Part shown: piece by piece, positions 1-36,800 of the stretch
Position numbering within the stretch: the stretch's first letter is position 1
Layout of the letters: the number at the start of each line of letters is the position of its first letter
Assembly: GCA_002633005.1 (NCBI GenBank)
Contig: NMRA01000202.1
Span: 585,626 to 649,625, forward strand
Length of the DNA: 64,000 bases
Source: Phoronis australis
Lineage: Eukaryota > Phoronida > Phoronidae
Reading direction: 5' to 3'
The notes under the pieces: generated by a model
The model's input: the letters and a program-made list of their open reading frames with translations, nothing else
The model's database searches: none
Told to the model about the DNA's origin: nothing
Made by a program: the position numbers and the translations under genes

Positions 1-223
1 AAAGTTTCACAATGGTAGTTTGAACACTTAGGTCGAAAGTTTTCAGAAACTAGATTCAGTCTTGAGGGTTGGTTGGAATTTTGAAATAACTTTCAGCAGC
101 TGCTATATTGTGATGGTTGGATGTGGATCGAGGGACACAAAGATCACAGCAGGAGACCAATCTCAATCTTCTCCGTCATAACATGGCAGGGGCAGACACA
201 AGTCATCCTGGAAGGGTGACGGG

Positions 224-26173
<25,950 letters not shown>

Positions 26174-26420
26174 CGCTACGTGTACACCCACAATATTGGT
26201 TGAAACATACTACGAAAGCACCCAGGGACTCCAACGCGTATACACGAAGGTATACAGAACTAATCTTTTCGCAGACTCGAGCTTTGTCTCGTACAAAATG
26301 GCTGCCTTCTTAGCGCACTATTTTTGTCCTATCATTACACCAAGTGCTTTGTTCTTTTCAAATCGCGGTTCTCACAAAATTGAGGGTAGTACATCATTAT
26401 GCGTATTTCTTAAGTGAATT
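26174..26420. promoter_or_regulatory. Candidate CNOT3 (possibly bidirectional) promoter
   Basis: Lies immediately upstream of CNOT3 and is the 5' side of divergently placed CEP131. AAAATGGCTGCC at 26295-26306 resembles a YY1 site, common in metazoan housekeeping promoters. No TATA box stands out. CEP131's first coding exon follows an acceptor, so its promoter and 5' untranslated exon must lie further left and could be here. Confidence 0.35.
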
Positions 26421-27521
26421 TTTGTGTAATTTAATGAAATCCAGAAGAGTACAGCAATTTAAATATCAAGTATTAGGAAATCATACGAAATGAATGTTAA
26501 TTGCTGATATAGTTCGGCGGATTGGGTGATGTAAAAAGTAGTGTGTTTTGAATATTATGGGATGCCGAACAAGTGCGCATGTCTTTGGTGGCGGATGTTT
26601 GACACAGTTTAAATATTGTGTGTTTCTACATATTTTGCTGAGCTGTGAATTTGCATTTGTAGAAGATGTTTATTTTGTCTGTGAGTATCACGAATGAATC
26701 TTTTACCTGTTTAGTGTTTGAGTGGGCATTTACGTGGTCACGCTACCACAAGCTTTCGTACACAGCAATTACTCTGATGTGATTTTGACAGTGACCGTAG
26801 CAATCGTGCATGCCTGGTAGTGGTAGGAATTCGCTGTCTCTCGGCGAAAAAACTGTAGCCAAAGTTATGTCCTCTCCTTGAAAACACACGGCAATATTTC
26901 GTGAAGTCTTAATTTTTAGCGAGGACCTAGAGTTACTGAACTCTACCCTGCCCCCCTGGTGTGAACTGATGACTAGTGTCCATCCTCACTCCCCAGCTCC
27001 AGGTCGACCTTCCAGGGTCAAAGTCGTTAACGTCTTTCAATTTCGGAGTGATCAAACACCAGTAAATCTGTACAGTGAAATTTTGCAATTAATGAGTGGG
27101 CAAAAAGTGTACAATCAATCAGTATTCTACTGAGCGAGGACAATTTCTCCTATGTCATAGGGAGTTGAACCCGGGTTGAACGTGTGAGAGCGGAGGGTCT
27201 GTAGCGTTCAGCTTAGAGGCAATTGCTACTCGACAAGCGATTTAGAGAGTCTTTATCTGGTTGTACATCACACATGCAAGTCACGCGTCACAACAGTACT
27301 TTAGTAAAGCAAACCTGAATCTCAAGTACCTTGAAATTGTGGATTTATTGTCATGCATATCACATTCTCATTAATCATCACCTGTGCAAATTACGATCAC
27401 ATGAAGAAATTTTTCTTCAGGTATGATACGGCGTGGAAATCAAATGATTCAAAGAACTTATTTACTTAGAGATTCAATTTTTTACTCTTGGCTTTTTACT
27501 CTGCCATTTGTATTTTTCGTG

Positions 27522-28737
27522 CAGGGCTCGACATAACGAGCTGCAGGTTGCAAATGCGACCTGAAATTTGGAAATGCGAGCTGAGATTTTTGCCAGCTCA
27601 TATCAAGTCGCAAACTACGACCTGGAATTTCCAAGGTATGCGAGCTGAGTTTGTTCACTCTTCTCGGCAGATACCTGACAAATATGATGCAATTCGTGTG
27701 AAACGGGCGCTATTTGGTTGTTGCCAAATCGAGTTCAAAAGAACACTGACCAAAAAGAGCCGTCCCTGTGGCTTGTCAACATGTCGCGTGAACATGGGAT
27801 AATACAGAATCGATCTTTGATGCGTTTTATTGCTGCTAACATTTTCGGCTTCTTTCATTAAATTTCTGGATGCGCCTGACCACGGCGTAACAGCAGTGTT
27901 TCTACTAATTCTTAAACGATCAACTTACCAAACTTTGTGGTGGAAAAACATATTTATTTTTCACGTAAGATGCCCTTATTATCAAATATCCACGACAATG
28001 CATCCTGATATCGCACTGCGACTTTGGTCGGTCCCGTTGTTATCATGCAAGCGGTCCTGCGGCAACGATTGTTACGTGGAAATGTGCATATCGGCGTCTC
28101 GTTTTTTATTGCAAACGACTGCAACTGTGAAAATGACAACCCTACTAATCGTCAAACTTTCAGCAAAGTAGTTTTTGAGTGGCCAATAAATTCTCCGCTA
28201 CTCTGTCACGGTTTGTTAGAAAAAAATATACACACAAGGAACATCGAAGCCCAACTACGCATGAGGCTTCGTTTCTTTTTCCCGTCAAAACACAACTTAT
28301 GGTACCTCCAGTTTCAATGAACTGTCGACTGAGTCGAGAAATCTTCCTGAGCATGTGCCTGACCGTGATGTAGCCCCACGGCACACGCACCCAATCTTTG
28401 TCGAGTGAGTTGTAAATGAAACCTCGACCGTAGCGAAGATCTAAATCTGCACATACTCACATGAAAACTAAATTGAATTTATGATGAGCTGGCAGCACTG
28501 TTATGGGGCCAGAGTGAACATAGGGCACATAAAATTTATTACAAGTAACAGTAGTACTAGGATTGCAAGGATGATCTAAAAAAACATCGACTTTAGAATT
28601 TAAAAATGGCGGAAAATTTTGCCACCTGGCATTCATAAATGCGAGCTGGATTTTGAAAATGCGACCTGGGATTTTGGCTAGGTTGCAAAACGCAAATGCG
28701 TTTTTCAACCTGGCGATTTTTATAACGTCGAGTCCTG
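27522..28737. mobile_element. hAT-like element, 1216 bp
   Basis: Ends CAGGGCTCGACATAACG and ATAACGTCGAGTCCTG are inverted copies. Inside each end are several iterations of 'aaatGCGACCTGaaattt' or 'GCGAGCTG'. I recall CAGGGCTCGACATTAA-type ends in hAT transposons. No clear 8-bp duplication is left (TTTTCGTG versus TCATGTGC). It contains a HIRAN-like fragment but no transposase I can recognise. Confidence 0.6.
28262..28420 (-). pseudogene. HIRAN-like domain remnant inside the hAT-like element
   Basis: Minus-strand frame FIYNSLDKDWVRVPWGYITV then RHMLRKISRLSRQFIETGGT then ISCVLTGKRNEAS. It aligns with the remnant at 22666 (NPLDK / NSLDK, IPRKIS / MLRKIS, GG). The vertebrate-type G-H-x-P-R-K has become R-H-M-L-R-K. 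Short, without an obvious start; probably decayed, or a terminal exon of a transposon passenger gene. Confidence 0.45.
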
Positions 28738-29639
28738 TCATGTGCATTCACTTGGCTGGTGGGTGGCATTTGGGTCAGTATGCCGTTGTCATGAAAAGCA
28801 GACGAGAAACTGCAGATGCTCAAATCTCACTTTGCGAAAGTTCATGATCTCCAGGGAGTGGCTTGTGTAGGAGGAGCTGTTCGAGAGTGGATAAACAAGA
28901 CCGGCAGATGGTGACAATAGTTGAAGGTCACTGAGCGCTTTGTTTTTGTTACTGTTCTGGTAGTGAGTGTTAGTTGACCCAGCTGGTTTGAGTTTGCAAG
29001 CATTGTCAGAAATTGAAGTCCCGTTTGGTGAGCAGCAAAAGACTTAAATTGCATTTCGCAAGCGAGCCTCGCACTCAGGTCGCCAATGGCAATTTCACCT
29101 CAAAAATTGCGAGCTAGTACTCGCCAAATCAAACAGGGTTCCATAAGTAGACAAAAATTTGATTTTGCTAATGCTATCATACTCAACAAGTATTTCCCCC
29201 ACTGCGTTAAATATATTTAACACTGTGGACAATGTCCATTTCACCCAATCTGTGCAAAATGTTTTATGGCTATGTCTTAGAACTATAATACTTCAGAACT
29301 GTTTTATTTTTAGCTTGAAATTACTTCGTAGATAACTTACTAAATTTTTTGAGAATTTTGAAGGAATGACGGTAATTGTTTACAATACGCCTCCAAGATC
29401 ATACCTTCGGGTCTTGTATGTTTTCTGATTCTACTCTATATATTGATTCCATAACTGATTTGAAAAAATGATTGTATTCTTGTATCTGTGAGATCACTGT
29501 TTTGCATAGGTTTTATTTTCGGTATACTAAGACAAGATCAACAATTTTTCGTAAGAATGCTCTGTGTTGGTGATAATTGGGCACAGTCCTGATACAAAAT
29601 TGTCTCTAAGGAAATGTAGCCCTAGCTTAAAATTGAGAG

Positions 29640-29900
29640 TTTCAGACCAATCTGACCACCGGTGTGCCCACTAGTGGCAATTTTATCTTTTTTACATTTT
29701 CCTGTTTCTATTAGGATTTCATTGATGGATTTTCATGAAACTTGGCATATGGGATTCTATTCATTTTCAGACAGATTTGACATATTTTGTGTCACCTAGT
29801 GGAGATTTTTACAAGTGTCCATTTTTGGCATCCACCTCTCCATCCGCTAAACCACTCAAAGGATCATTGTGAAAATTCGCACTGTTTTTGACGAGAAGAC
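29640..29900 (-). repeat. CTCF-like repeat unit, reversed
   Basis: Same family as 1490-2960, here inverted: minus-strand cores CCACTAGTGGGCAC (near 29660) and CCACTAGGTGACAC (near 29796), with 'tttcatgaaacttgg' spacers. It continues in the duplicate at 30231. Confidence 0.55.
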
Positions 29901-30107
29901 TTCATGTGACGTTGATATTTGAAAGGGTTTGGCTACTTTGGCACTCCTTGGTATTTTTTGTTGCATCTCTTTAACCCTTTGCACGATATTTGTGAAACTT
30001 GGGTTCGACATATTCTGCATTGTCTAAATGATAGTAATAAACACAGCATTGCAGTTGGGGGTGAATTTCAATGCTTCATGTTGCTCTTGTACAAGAAGAA
30101 ATGGCCT
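29726..30107. repeat. Direct duplicate (382 bp), left copy, MITE-free
   Basis: Identical in length to 30231-30612 at an offset of exactly 505 bp, ending at the single N at 30108. The left side continues into unique sequence with no transposon. Confidence 0.9.
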
Positions 30108-30108
30108 N

Positions 30109-30227
30109 CAGCACTTCTTACAGGAACGACCACCCATAATTTGAGTTTTTTTCTGAAGACCACCACCCATGAATTTTTATTTCTACTGCCGTCCCCCCCT
30201 CCCACACAGATTTTACTGGAACAGCCC
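30109..30227. mobile_element. MITE, GGGCTGTTCC family, truncated by an assembly join
   Basis: Right-hand 119 bp of the element, ending ACTGGAACAGCCC. It begins straight after the N at 30108, and most closely resembles the right end of 4342-5177 (shared 'acttcttacaggaacgacca'). It lies exactly at the left border of the second duplicate copy. Confidence 0.85.
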
Positions 30228-30230
30228 TGA

Positions 30231-30612
30231 TGGATTTTCAGGAAACTTGGCATATGGGATTCTATTCATTTTCAGACAGATTTGACATATTTTGTGTCAC
30301 CTAGTGGAGATTTTTACAAGTGTCCATTTTTGGCATCCACCTCTCCATCCGCTAAACCACTCAAAGGATCATTGTGAAAATTCGCACTGTTTTTGACGAG
30401 AAGACTTCATGTGACGTTGATATTTGAAAGGGTTTGGCTACTTTGGCACTCCTTGGTATTTTTTGTTGCATCTCTTTAACCCTTTGCACGATATTTGTGA
30501 AACTTGGGTTCGACATATTCTGCATTGTCTAAATGATAGTAATAAACACAGCATTGCAGTTGGGGGTGAATTTCAATGCTTCATGTTGCTCTTGTACAAG
30601 AAGAAATGGCCT
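30231..30612. repeat. Direct duplicate (382 bp), right copy, MITE-bearing
   Basis: Second copy of 29726-30107. It runs into unique sequence that leads to CEP131. See the finding on the empty and filled insertion site. Confidence 0.9.
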
Positions 30613-30674
30613 AATTCAATTTTCCTTTTTCGGCTAGCTAAGCAAGACACCAGTTAATGTGCTTTCTTTTTCAG

Positions 30675-30832
30675 TGACAATGTCGTCCAGAAGACCTGCT
30701 TCTGGAGCTGATAACTTGGACCTGAGCTTGACTGGGTCCCAGTTCTCGAGTCTCTCAACTGGCAACAAACGCCCTTCCTCAGCCAAGTCAGGAAAACGAC
30801 CTAGTTCAGCATCAGGCTCGCGTTCAGCAGCG
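30675..30832 (+). CDS. CEP131: CEP131 exon 1 (first coding exon)
   Basis: Acceptor TTTTTCAG at 30667-30674 leaves 5 untranslated bases before ATG at 30680, so an upstream 5' untranslated exon exists somewhere left of here. Encodes MSSRRPASGADNLDLSLTGS and a Ser/Lys-rich tail; DLSLTG is conserved in human CEP131. Donor GCG|GTGGGT. Confidence 0.85.
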
Positions 30833-33800
30833 GTGGGTATTTGATGTATTGTAGCTGTGTAAAAAGGGTCATTTTTAGGAGTTAATTTTTGTTTTTTGGA
30901 TTAATTCAGACTGTGCTTTACTGTGTGATAAAAATTAAGGACAGACTGCTCAGCAAACAGTAGATGGAGTCGCTTGTTAGCGCTCGGCAGTTTTAACTGT
31001 TGTTATTTAGCCAGGCCATGACTTACAAGCACCCATAGGAATCAATTGTGTTCTCCTCTCCAGAAGTGTTGAGCTCTTTGCTCACTTTGCTGGCACCTAG
31101 TGTGTTTCACTAACAAAAACATTATCAGTTGAAGTAAGATTGTTACTCCACTGTTCTTGTGGGGTCTCATTGCTCAGGCACTAGTTTTTGTCTGCCTTCA
31201 ATCTCCCTTCATGTCAATGACAGGATTATGTGTAATGAGTGTTCAAAATTGTCTTCATCATTGCAGTCTCTGAATGCAGTAAATGGTTACCATGGCAGCA
31301 GTGACAACAGCAGTAGCAGAGGGGTGAAGAAGAAGCACGCCAGAGGTATGATGTAATGTATTCTGTTGTCTTCATCGTTACCCTGTGTCTTACCATTGAG
31401 CATCTTTGGTGTCATTTGCTATGAAGCTGAACCATTGATGAGTCATATTTCAACCCTAAACAATGGGTTTTGTACGTGCTCCGAGCAACAGTCAGAGGAC
31501 ATCTTGAATGGTTAAGAAGTCAAGGAGGGTCAAGAAGGGTGGTATAATTTGGTCACTGGGTTAATTGAAACCAGCTCTGCTGGTCTGGATTTCATGGTTA
31601 AACTCTAATCGGGTTTTGATTAGTCCAGAGGTGCTTTAGCGTGTTACAAATGACAAACTTCAAAGTAACATCAAATTAGAATGAAGTGCTTTCCTAAGCC
31701 AAAAATAATGAAGAGTTAAGTCGTCTTGTTTCGTGACTTGATTTTCTTAACTGTTACGAAATTAAAACCAGAACAGTCGACACTCGCCATTGTGTGAAAC
31801 GGGATATTGCAATGTAGTAGTCATATAACCTAAATAGCTCTAAATAATCCTTTATTCAACAGTACCCAGTGTGTGCATGTAGAAATTAAAGCGTGACCTA
31901 CTAAAATAGTCTTTCTGTGATATTGTAGTCACAAGCTGAGCCTTACCGCTTTGAATATTTAAACGATCTCGTATCATTTTCTATTTCAGCCGGCAGCCAC
32001 ACAGGTCCACTGAGTGGTCGTAGTGATGTCAGTGCTACAGCAAGTGTCAAAAGTTCTGGGCGGTCTGGGAATAAGTCCACGCGCCAGTGAGTAGACGCTA
32101 CATTTTATAAGTCTGATCTTGTCGGACTGCTATAAACAAGCCGTATAAACTACACTGTGTAGGGAATGATGACATACTAGGCACTGTAAATGTATCCTAT
32201 AAAATTTAGGGTGATTTCTGTGATGAGAATATTTGGTCGTTAGTTGGAATAGTGATATTTATGTTAACAGACGTCTTTCGTTATTCAGGATTGAGTTTCT
32301 TAACCTTTTACTCAATATTAGGAGGCCGATTAGACTATATATGTGTAAAATCTTTGGTCGTATTTTATTACGTGGCTGAAAGCAATGTCCAGATGTTCAT
32401 AAGCACAAGGATTGCATTTCCTTGCAAAAATTGTGATTTTTTCATGGTGATCTTCGTTTTTTTCACAAATTTTTTTCAAATTCTGTTCCTTGATTCCATT
32501 TGCTACAGATGCAAATTCTGTATTTTTGTTTTGAGGCCTTTTAGTCCTAAGAACTCAGCTATCAAAAATTGTGACTTCTGGTTTTTCATGGAATGTCAAC
32601 GTTTTCAATGTTGGCAGCGGAGTTCTCAGGTTTCCAGGCTTTAAAAGAAAATTCCAAGGTCGTTTTTGTAGCTGCAATGGAAACAGAATTTTTCAAGTTT
32701 CGTGCAAAACAAATCCATGTTTGTGGAAATTACTGTGAGTGAAGATTTTTAAAAAAAATGCTGACAGATGATAACAAATATCTGGACATTATTGTTATGC
32801 ACATATTAAGATTCTGTGATCATCAATGGTTTTAAACATATACAGTTTTATGGGTCCATAGTCAGTGCTCGTGATTTAAGAAGTTCGGTCTGTGGTACTG
32901 AAGGTTGCCTTAAAGACATATACATCAAAAATGTTTCATTCTGAAAACCGAAATTTTTATGGTTTTAAGAGGTTTAAATTTCCCAAATTTAAAGTTGTTA
33001 TGTAGACCATGATATGTGTGCATTGCCATTGTAACATGGAATTGATGGTGATGTGTAGCCTTGATGCTTACAACCCGGTCTAATTTTTGAGTTGGCACAA
33101 ATGAGTAATTCACATGTATCTCTTCAAGCTTGGCGTACGTCACAGATATTTACATACCTAATCTTAGTTTTTGACTGGAGGACTCGGCTAAGTAGAAGTA
33201 CTGACTTGACAATGTATTCGTCACAGATATTTTACATACCTAATCTTAGTTTCTGACTGGAGGATTTGGCTAAGTAGAAGTACTGACTTGATAATGTATT
33301 CCTGGTGTGTTTTGTTCTGTGGTTAAGTACATGTATTTCTTCAGGGATGACTTCTTGGTCCTTTTTGAAAGTTCTACGCAGCCTAAAATAGTGCAACAGA
33401 ACAAGGCAAAGAAGTCGTTGTCCTCGTCCAAACTGAACAAAGGGCTGTGGAACGACACTGTATGTATGATGAGAGTATAGGGCTATGGAACGACACTGTA
33501 TGTATGATGAGAGTATAATGACTCGATAGTTTAGACAAAGCTCCGTGATGTTTGTGGCTTGGGAATGAGTAGAATGAAAAAATGTTTGAAAATAGTTGGA
33601 CTAGGGATGAGCGTAGCCAATCATTATGTTAGCAAAGTGGGCTCTACCTGTACCTGTGGAGGACTCCTAGTGGGCTCTACCTGTACCTGTGGAGGACTCC
33701 TAGTGGGTAAATTAGCAAAGTGCGCTCNCTAGTGGGCTCTACCTGTACCTGTGGAGGTCTCCTAGCGGGTAAATTAGCAAAGTGGGCTCTACCTGTACCT

Positions 33801-36800
33801 GTGGAGGACTCCTAGCGGGTAAAAAGTGATGACATTCAAAATAAGATATCATACAAATGAAGCGGTTTATTATTAGCAAAAATAGAACTTTATGAGCTCC
33901 ATTCTGACCACAGTACAATTGTTGATAGAAGACAAGAAGCGCTAACTAGTCTAATTTCATGACTCCATTTTTTGTGACGTGTGGCACATTTAAGATAATA
34001 ATCATATTCCGGAAGCAATGCTCAAATTAATGTTTCATTATATAATGCAGTTCTGTGCTTACACTCAGACCTCCTCTATTGCTTTGGTGTGATTGACTAC
34101 TGGATCATTAATCTGAGTTTTTTACATTCCAGTCCTTGAAGACGAACGTTCTTCCAAACGCAAGTAATCTTTCATCACCAATGTTTGATGGGACGCGGCC
34201 AAAGACTTACGCGGCATTTACACCTGTCAGCGCCCGCAGTACAAGCACTGTAGACAGCGAGGTGGATTGTACAAACACAAATGGCGACTATGTAAGGAGG
34301 TCCAATGATCTGGACAATTATTTCACAACTTCATCCAAGTTAGACAAGCAAACTAACGAGGCTGAATTGCTAGTAGAGTCATCTCGAAATCGCTACAGCA
34401 ATGAATTTGAATCGCCTACCTCTCTGCGGAGGTCAAATGAGGAATTTGTGACCTCTTTGTCGTTTGGCAAATCAAATGACTTAACGCCCACCTTGAACTC
34501 TCTTAGAGACAGTGGCGAGCGTGGTTTGTCAACTCCAAAAGTCCCGAATGAAAACAGTGCGGCATCGAGGAATAGTATTGCTAATAACATGACCTTGCAG
34601 GCTCAGTCCAGGACAATGAAGACATCTGTCAGTAGCATTGAGAATATCAAGCACAAAATGCCTGTCAATCAAGTGAAAGAGTCGCAGGTGGGCGGAGCCG
34701 TTCACGTTGGTCGCAATATTGCGGAAGACTACATCAAAACTGTGAATATGGCAGCAACAAAAATCCAGCGATTTTACCGAAAGTTCTTGCGTAGGAAACG
34801 CACCAGCGAGGCGGCGATGCGCCGTCTGTTGGCTCAGAAGAGGGAAGACATGCAGAATCAACTGAGGAAGTCTGGTGAAGTGACAGCACGTAGGACTGAG
34901 GAGGATCGTAAGAAGGCACGGGAGGAGAAAGCTCGTGTTGCCAGGCAACAGGCTATACAGGTGTGTTTGATTGTGTCAGTGTGGTTATGCGGTGGTGACA
35001 TCAGAACTGTTGAAACATTCCACCTTGGTTTTATTTAAAACTATTTGGAACTCTTGATCGCATAACACTGTGATAACATAACCAAGAATATTTTGAGTTG
35101 TGTGTCCATGTGTGGTCAGAAAATTCTTAAAAGGAAATGACCATTTTTAATGTTACCTTTAGTAAAAATGCAGATCTGTCTCTTGTAGAGACATTTTGAT
35201 GTTGACAACTGTTCCGTTCATATGGCGAGTATGGAACAGTATAAAGTGACATAATGGCACTCATTTTGGTTTTGCATTCATCTATTCAGAAAACACGAAT
35301 AACCCACCCAATAGGTAGTATATGTTTCCTTAACAGAACTGAATGCAGAACCAAGGTTTGGGCCCTTCATCGACTCGGTTATGTCACTTTTTATTGTTCC
35401 ATAGATAGTGACTAAATGCGAGGAGAACAGTAACAAACACCGAAAAATGTATTTTCAAGATAATCAGGGATCTGTACTACTTAACCTAACATCGAAAACT
35501 GTTGCTTTTCCCAGAAAAGTCTATCTGGAATGGGTTCTTTGTAGGCCAGTGTATGGCATGCAAAGTTTTTTTGATCTCTCCAAACTCTCAAGCTTGAGAA
35601 ATGATAGCCCTGTCCAATTTTATTTATCTGGAACAGGTTGATGAACTGACTACTCTTAGCTTCTGAAAAATTCTGGTCTGCACTACAATGGTGCCTTGAT
35701 TTTAAAGTATGTGCCATTGTTATGATTATTTTACACACAATATTTTGCAAAAAAAATAAAATGCATCTGTTTTATGCAACCACTTAATGCAATCAAAGAA
35801 TGTTTTGATATAAGAGGTTGAAAAGTAAACACTGCGTCATTCCTTACTTTCTTAGGAACTGCAACAAAAGCGTGAAGAAAAACGTCTGGAGAACCAGCGA
35901 ATCGCAGAGGAGGAGGTCGCCATGCTGCAGGCCAGTGGCAAAATCTCCAAATCACCAGTTAAGGGCAAGAAGAAGGTGCTGACGAAGACCCGGCCCAAGA
36001 ACGCCATCCCTGTGGCCGATTCAGACACTGACGTGGAACCAGTGAACTCATCACGACCCAACACTGCCAGCAGTGTCGGTCGTAAGGTGGATGACATATT
36101 TAAGGTTGGTTACGGTTGGAGTTATTGGTAATGGTAATCTGGTAATCTGTTGCCTGATTGTTTGGTGTCATTTTGGTAATTTGGAAATGACCTTGATCAT
36201 AGGTTTAAGTGTACTTTAATGTAATTTCAAGATTGGAGACAACACCCAATTGGACAACTCTGTCACTTCAAATTATTGAAGGATGCGTCAAGTAACTGAT
36301 TTTGAATGATCTTATCACCAGAACATCACAACTAGATTGTAACCTAGACCTCCGATCACTCTGGTGTTTTCACTTATATATTGATCAAGGCAGTTTCCAG
36401 TCGATGCTTTTGACCAATTCTTAGACTTATACTTTTCCGTCAAGTAGTAATGTGTCGAAAAATAGATTGGGGCAACGTACGACCATAGAAAAGTGTCCAA
36501 ATTTGATCAACTTTGGAACGTCATATCTCTGAAATCATGGCTGATTGTATTTCATTGTGAAACTTTCACATACTATGGCTTGTACACAGTTCTCCAAAGT
36601 GTTCAACTTTTGCATTTGGGACGTTCAAAAAAAGGACCTGTCTTTTTATGAAAAAAGTTGAATAAAAGCGGAATGATATTTTAGAAAACTGTCGCAACAT
36701 TTTTGAGATTTCATCTTAAACCATTATATCAAATGAAATTTAGTCAATCGACACATTATTGATACTGCTGTTTTGCGATGAATGTGTTCTAAATTTTACT

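Noticed and set aside
29919-30657. Two identical frames starting MKGFGYFGTPWYF (29919 and 30424)
   Set aside because: They are the same locus seen in both haplotype copies and have no recognisable function.
32252-32644. 130-codon plus-strand frame in CEP131 intron 3
   Set aside because: Phe/Ile-rich translation of T-rich intron; no similarity recognised.
34393-34948. Minus-strand frames of 65-139 codons across CEP131 exon 5
   Set aside because: Shadows of the coding exon.
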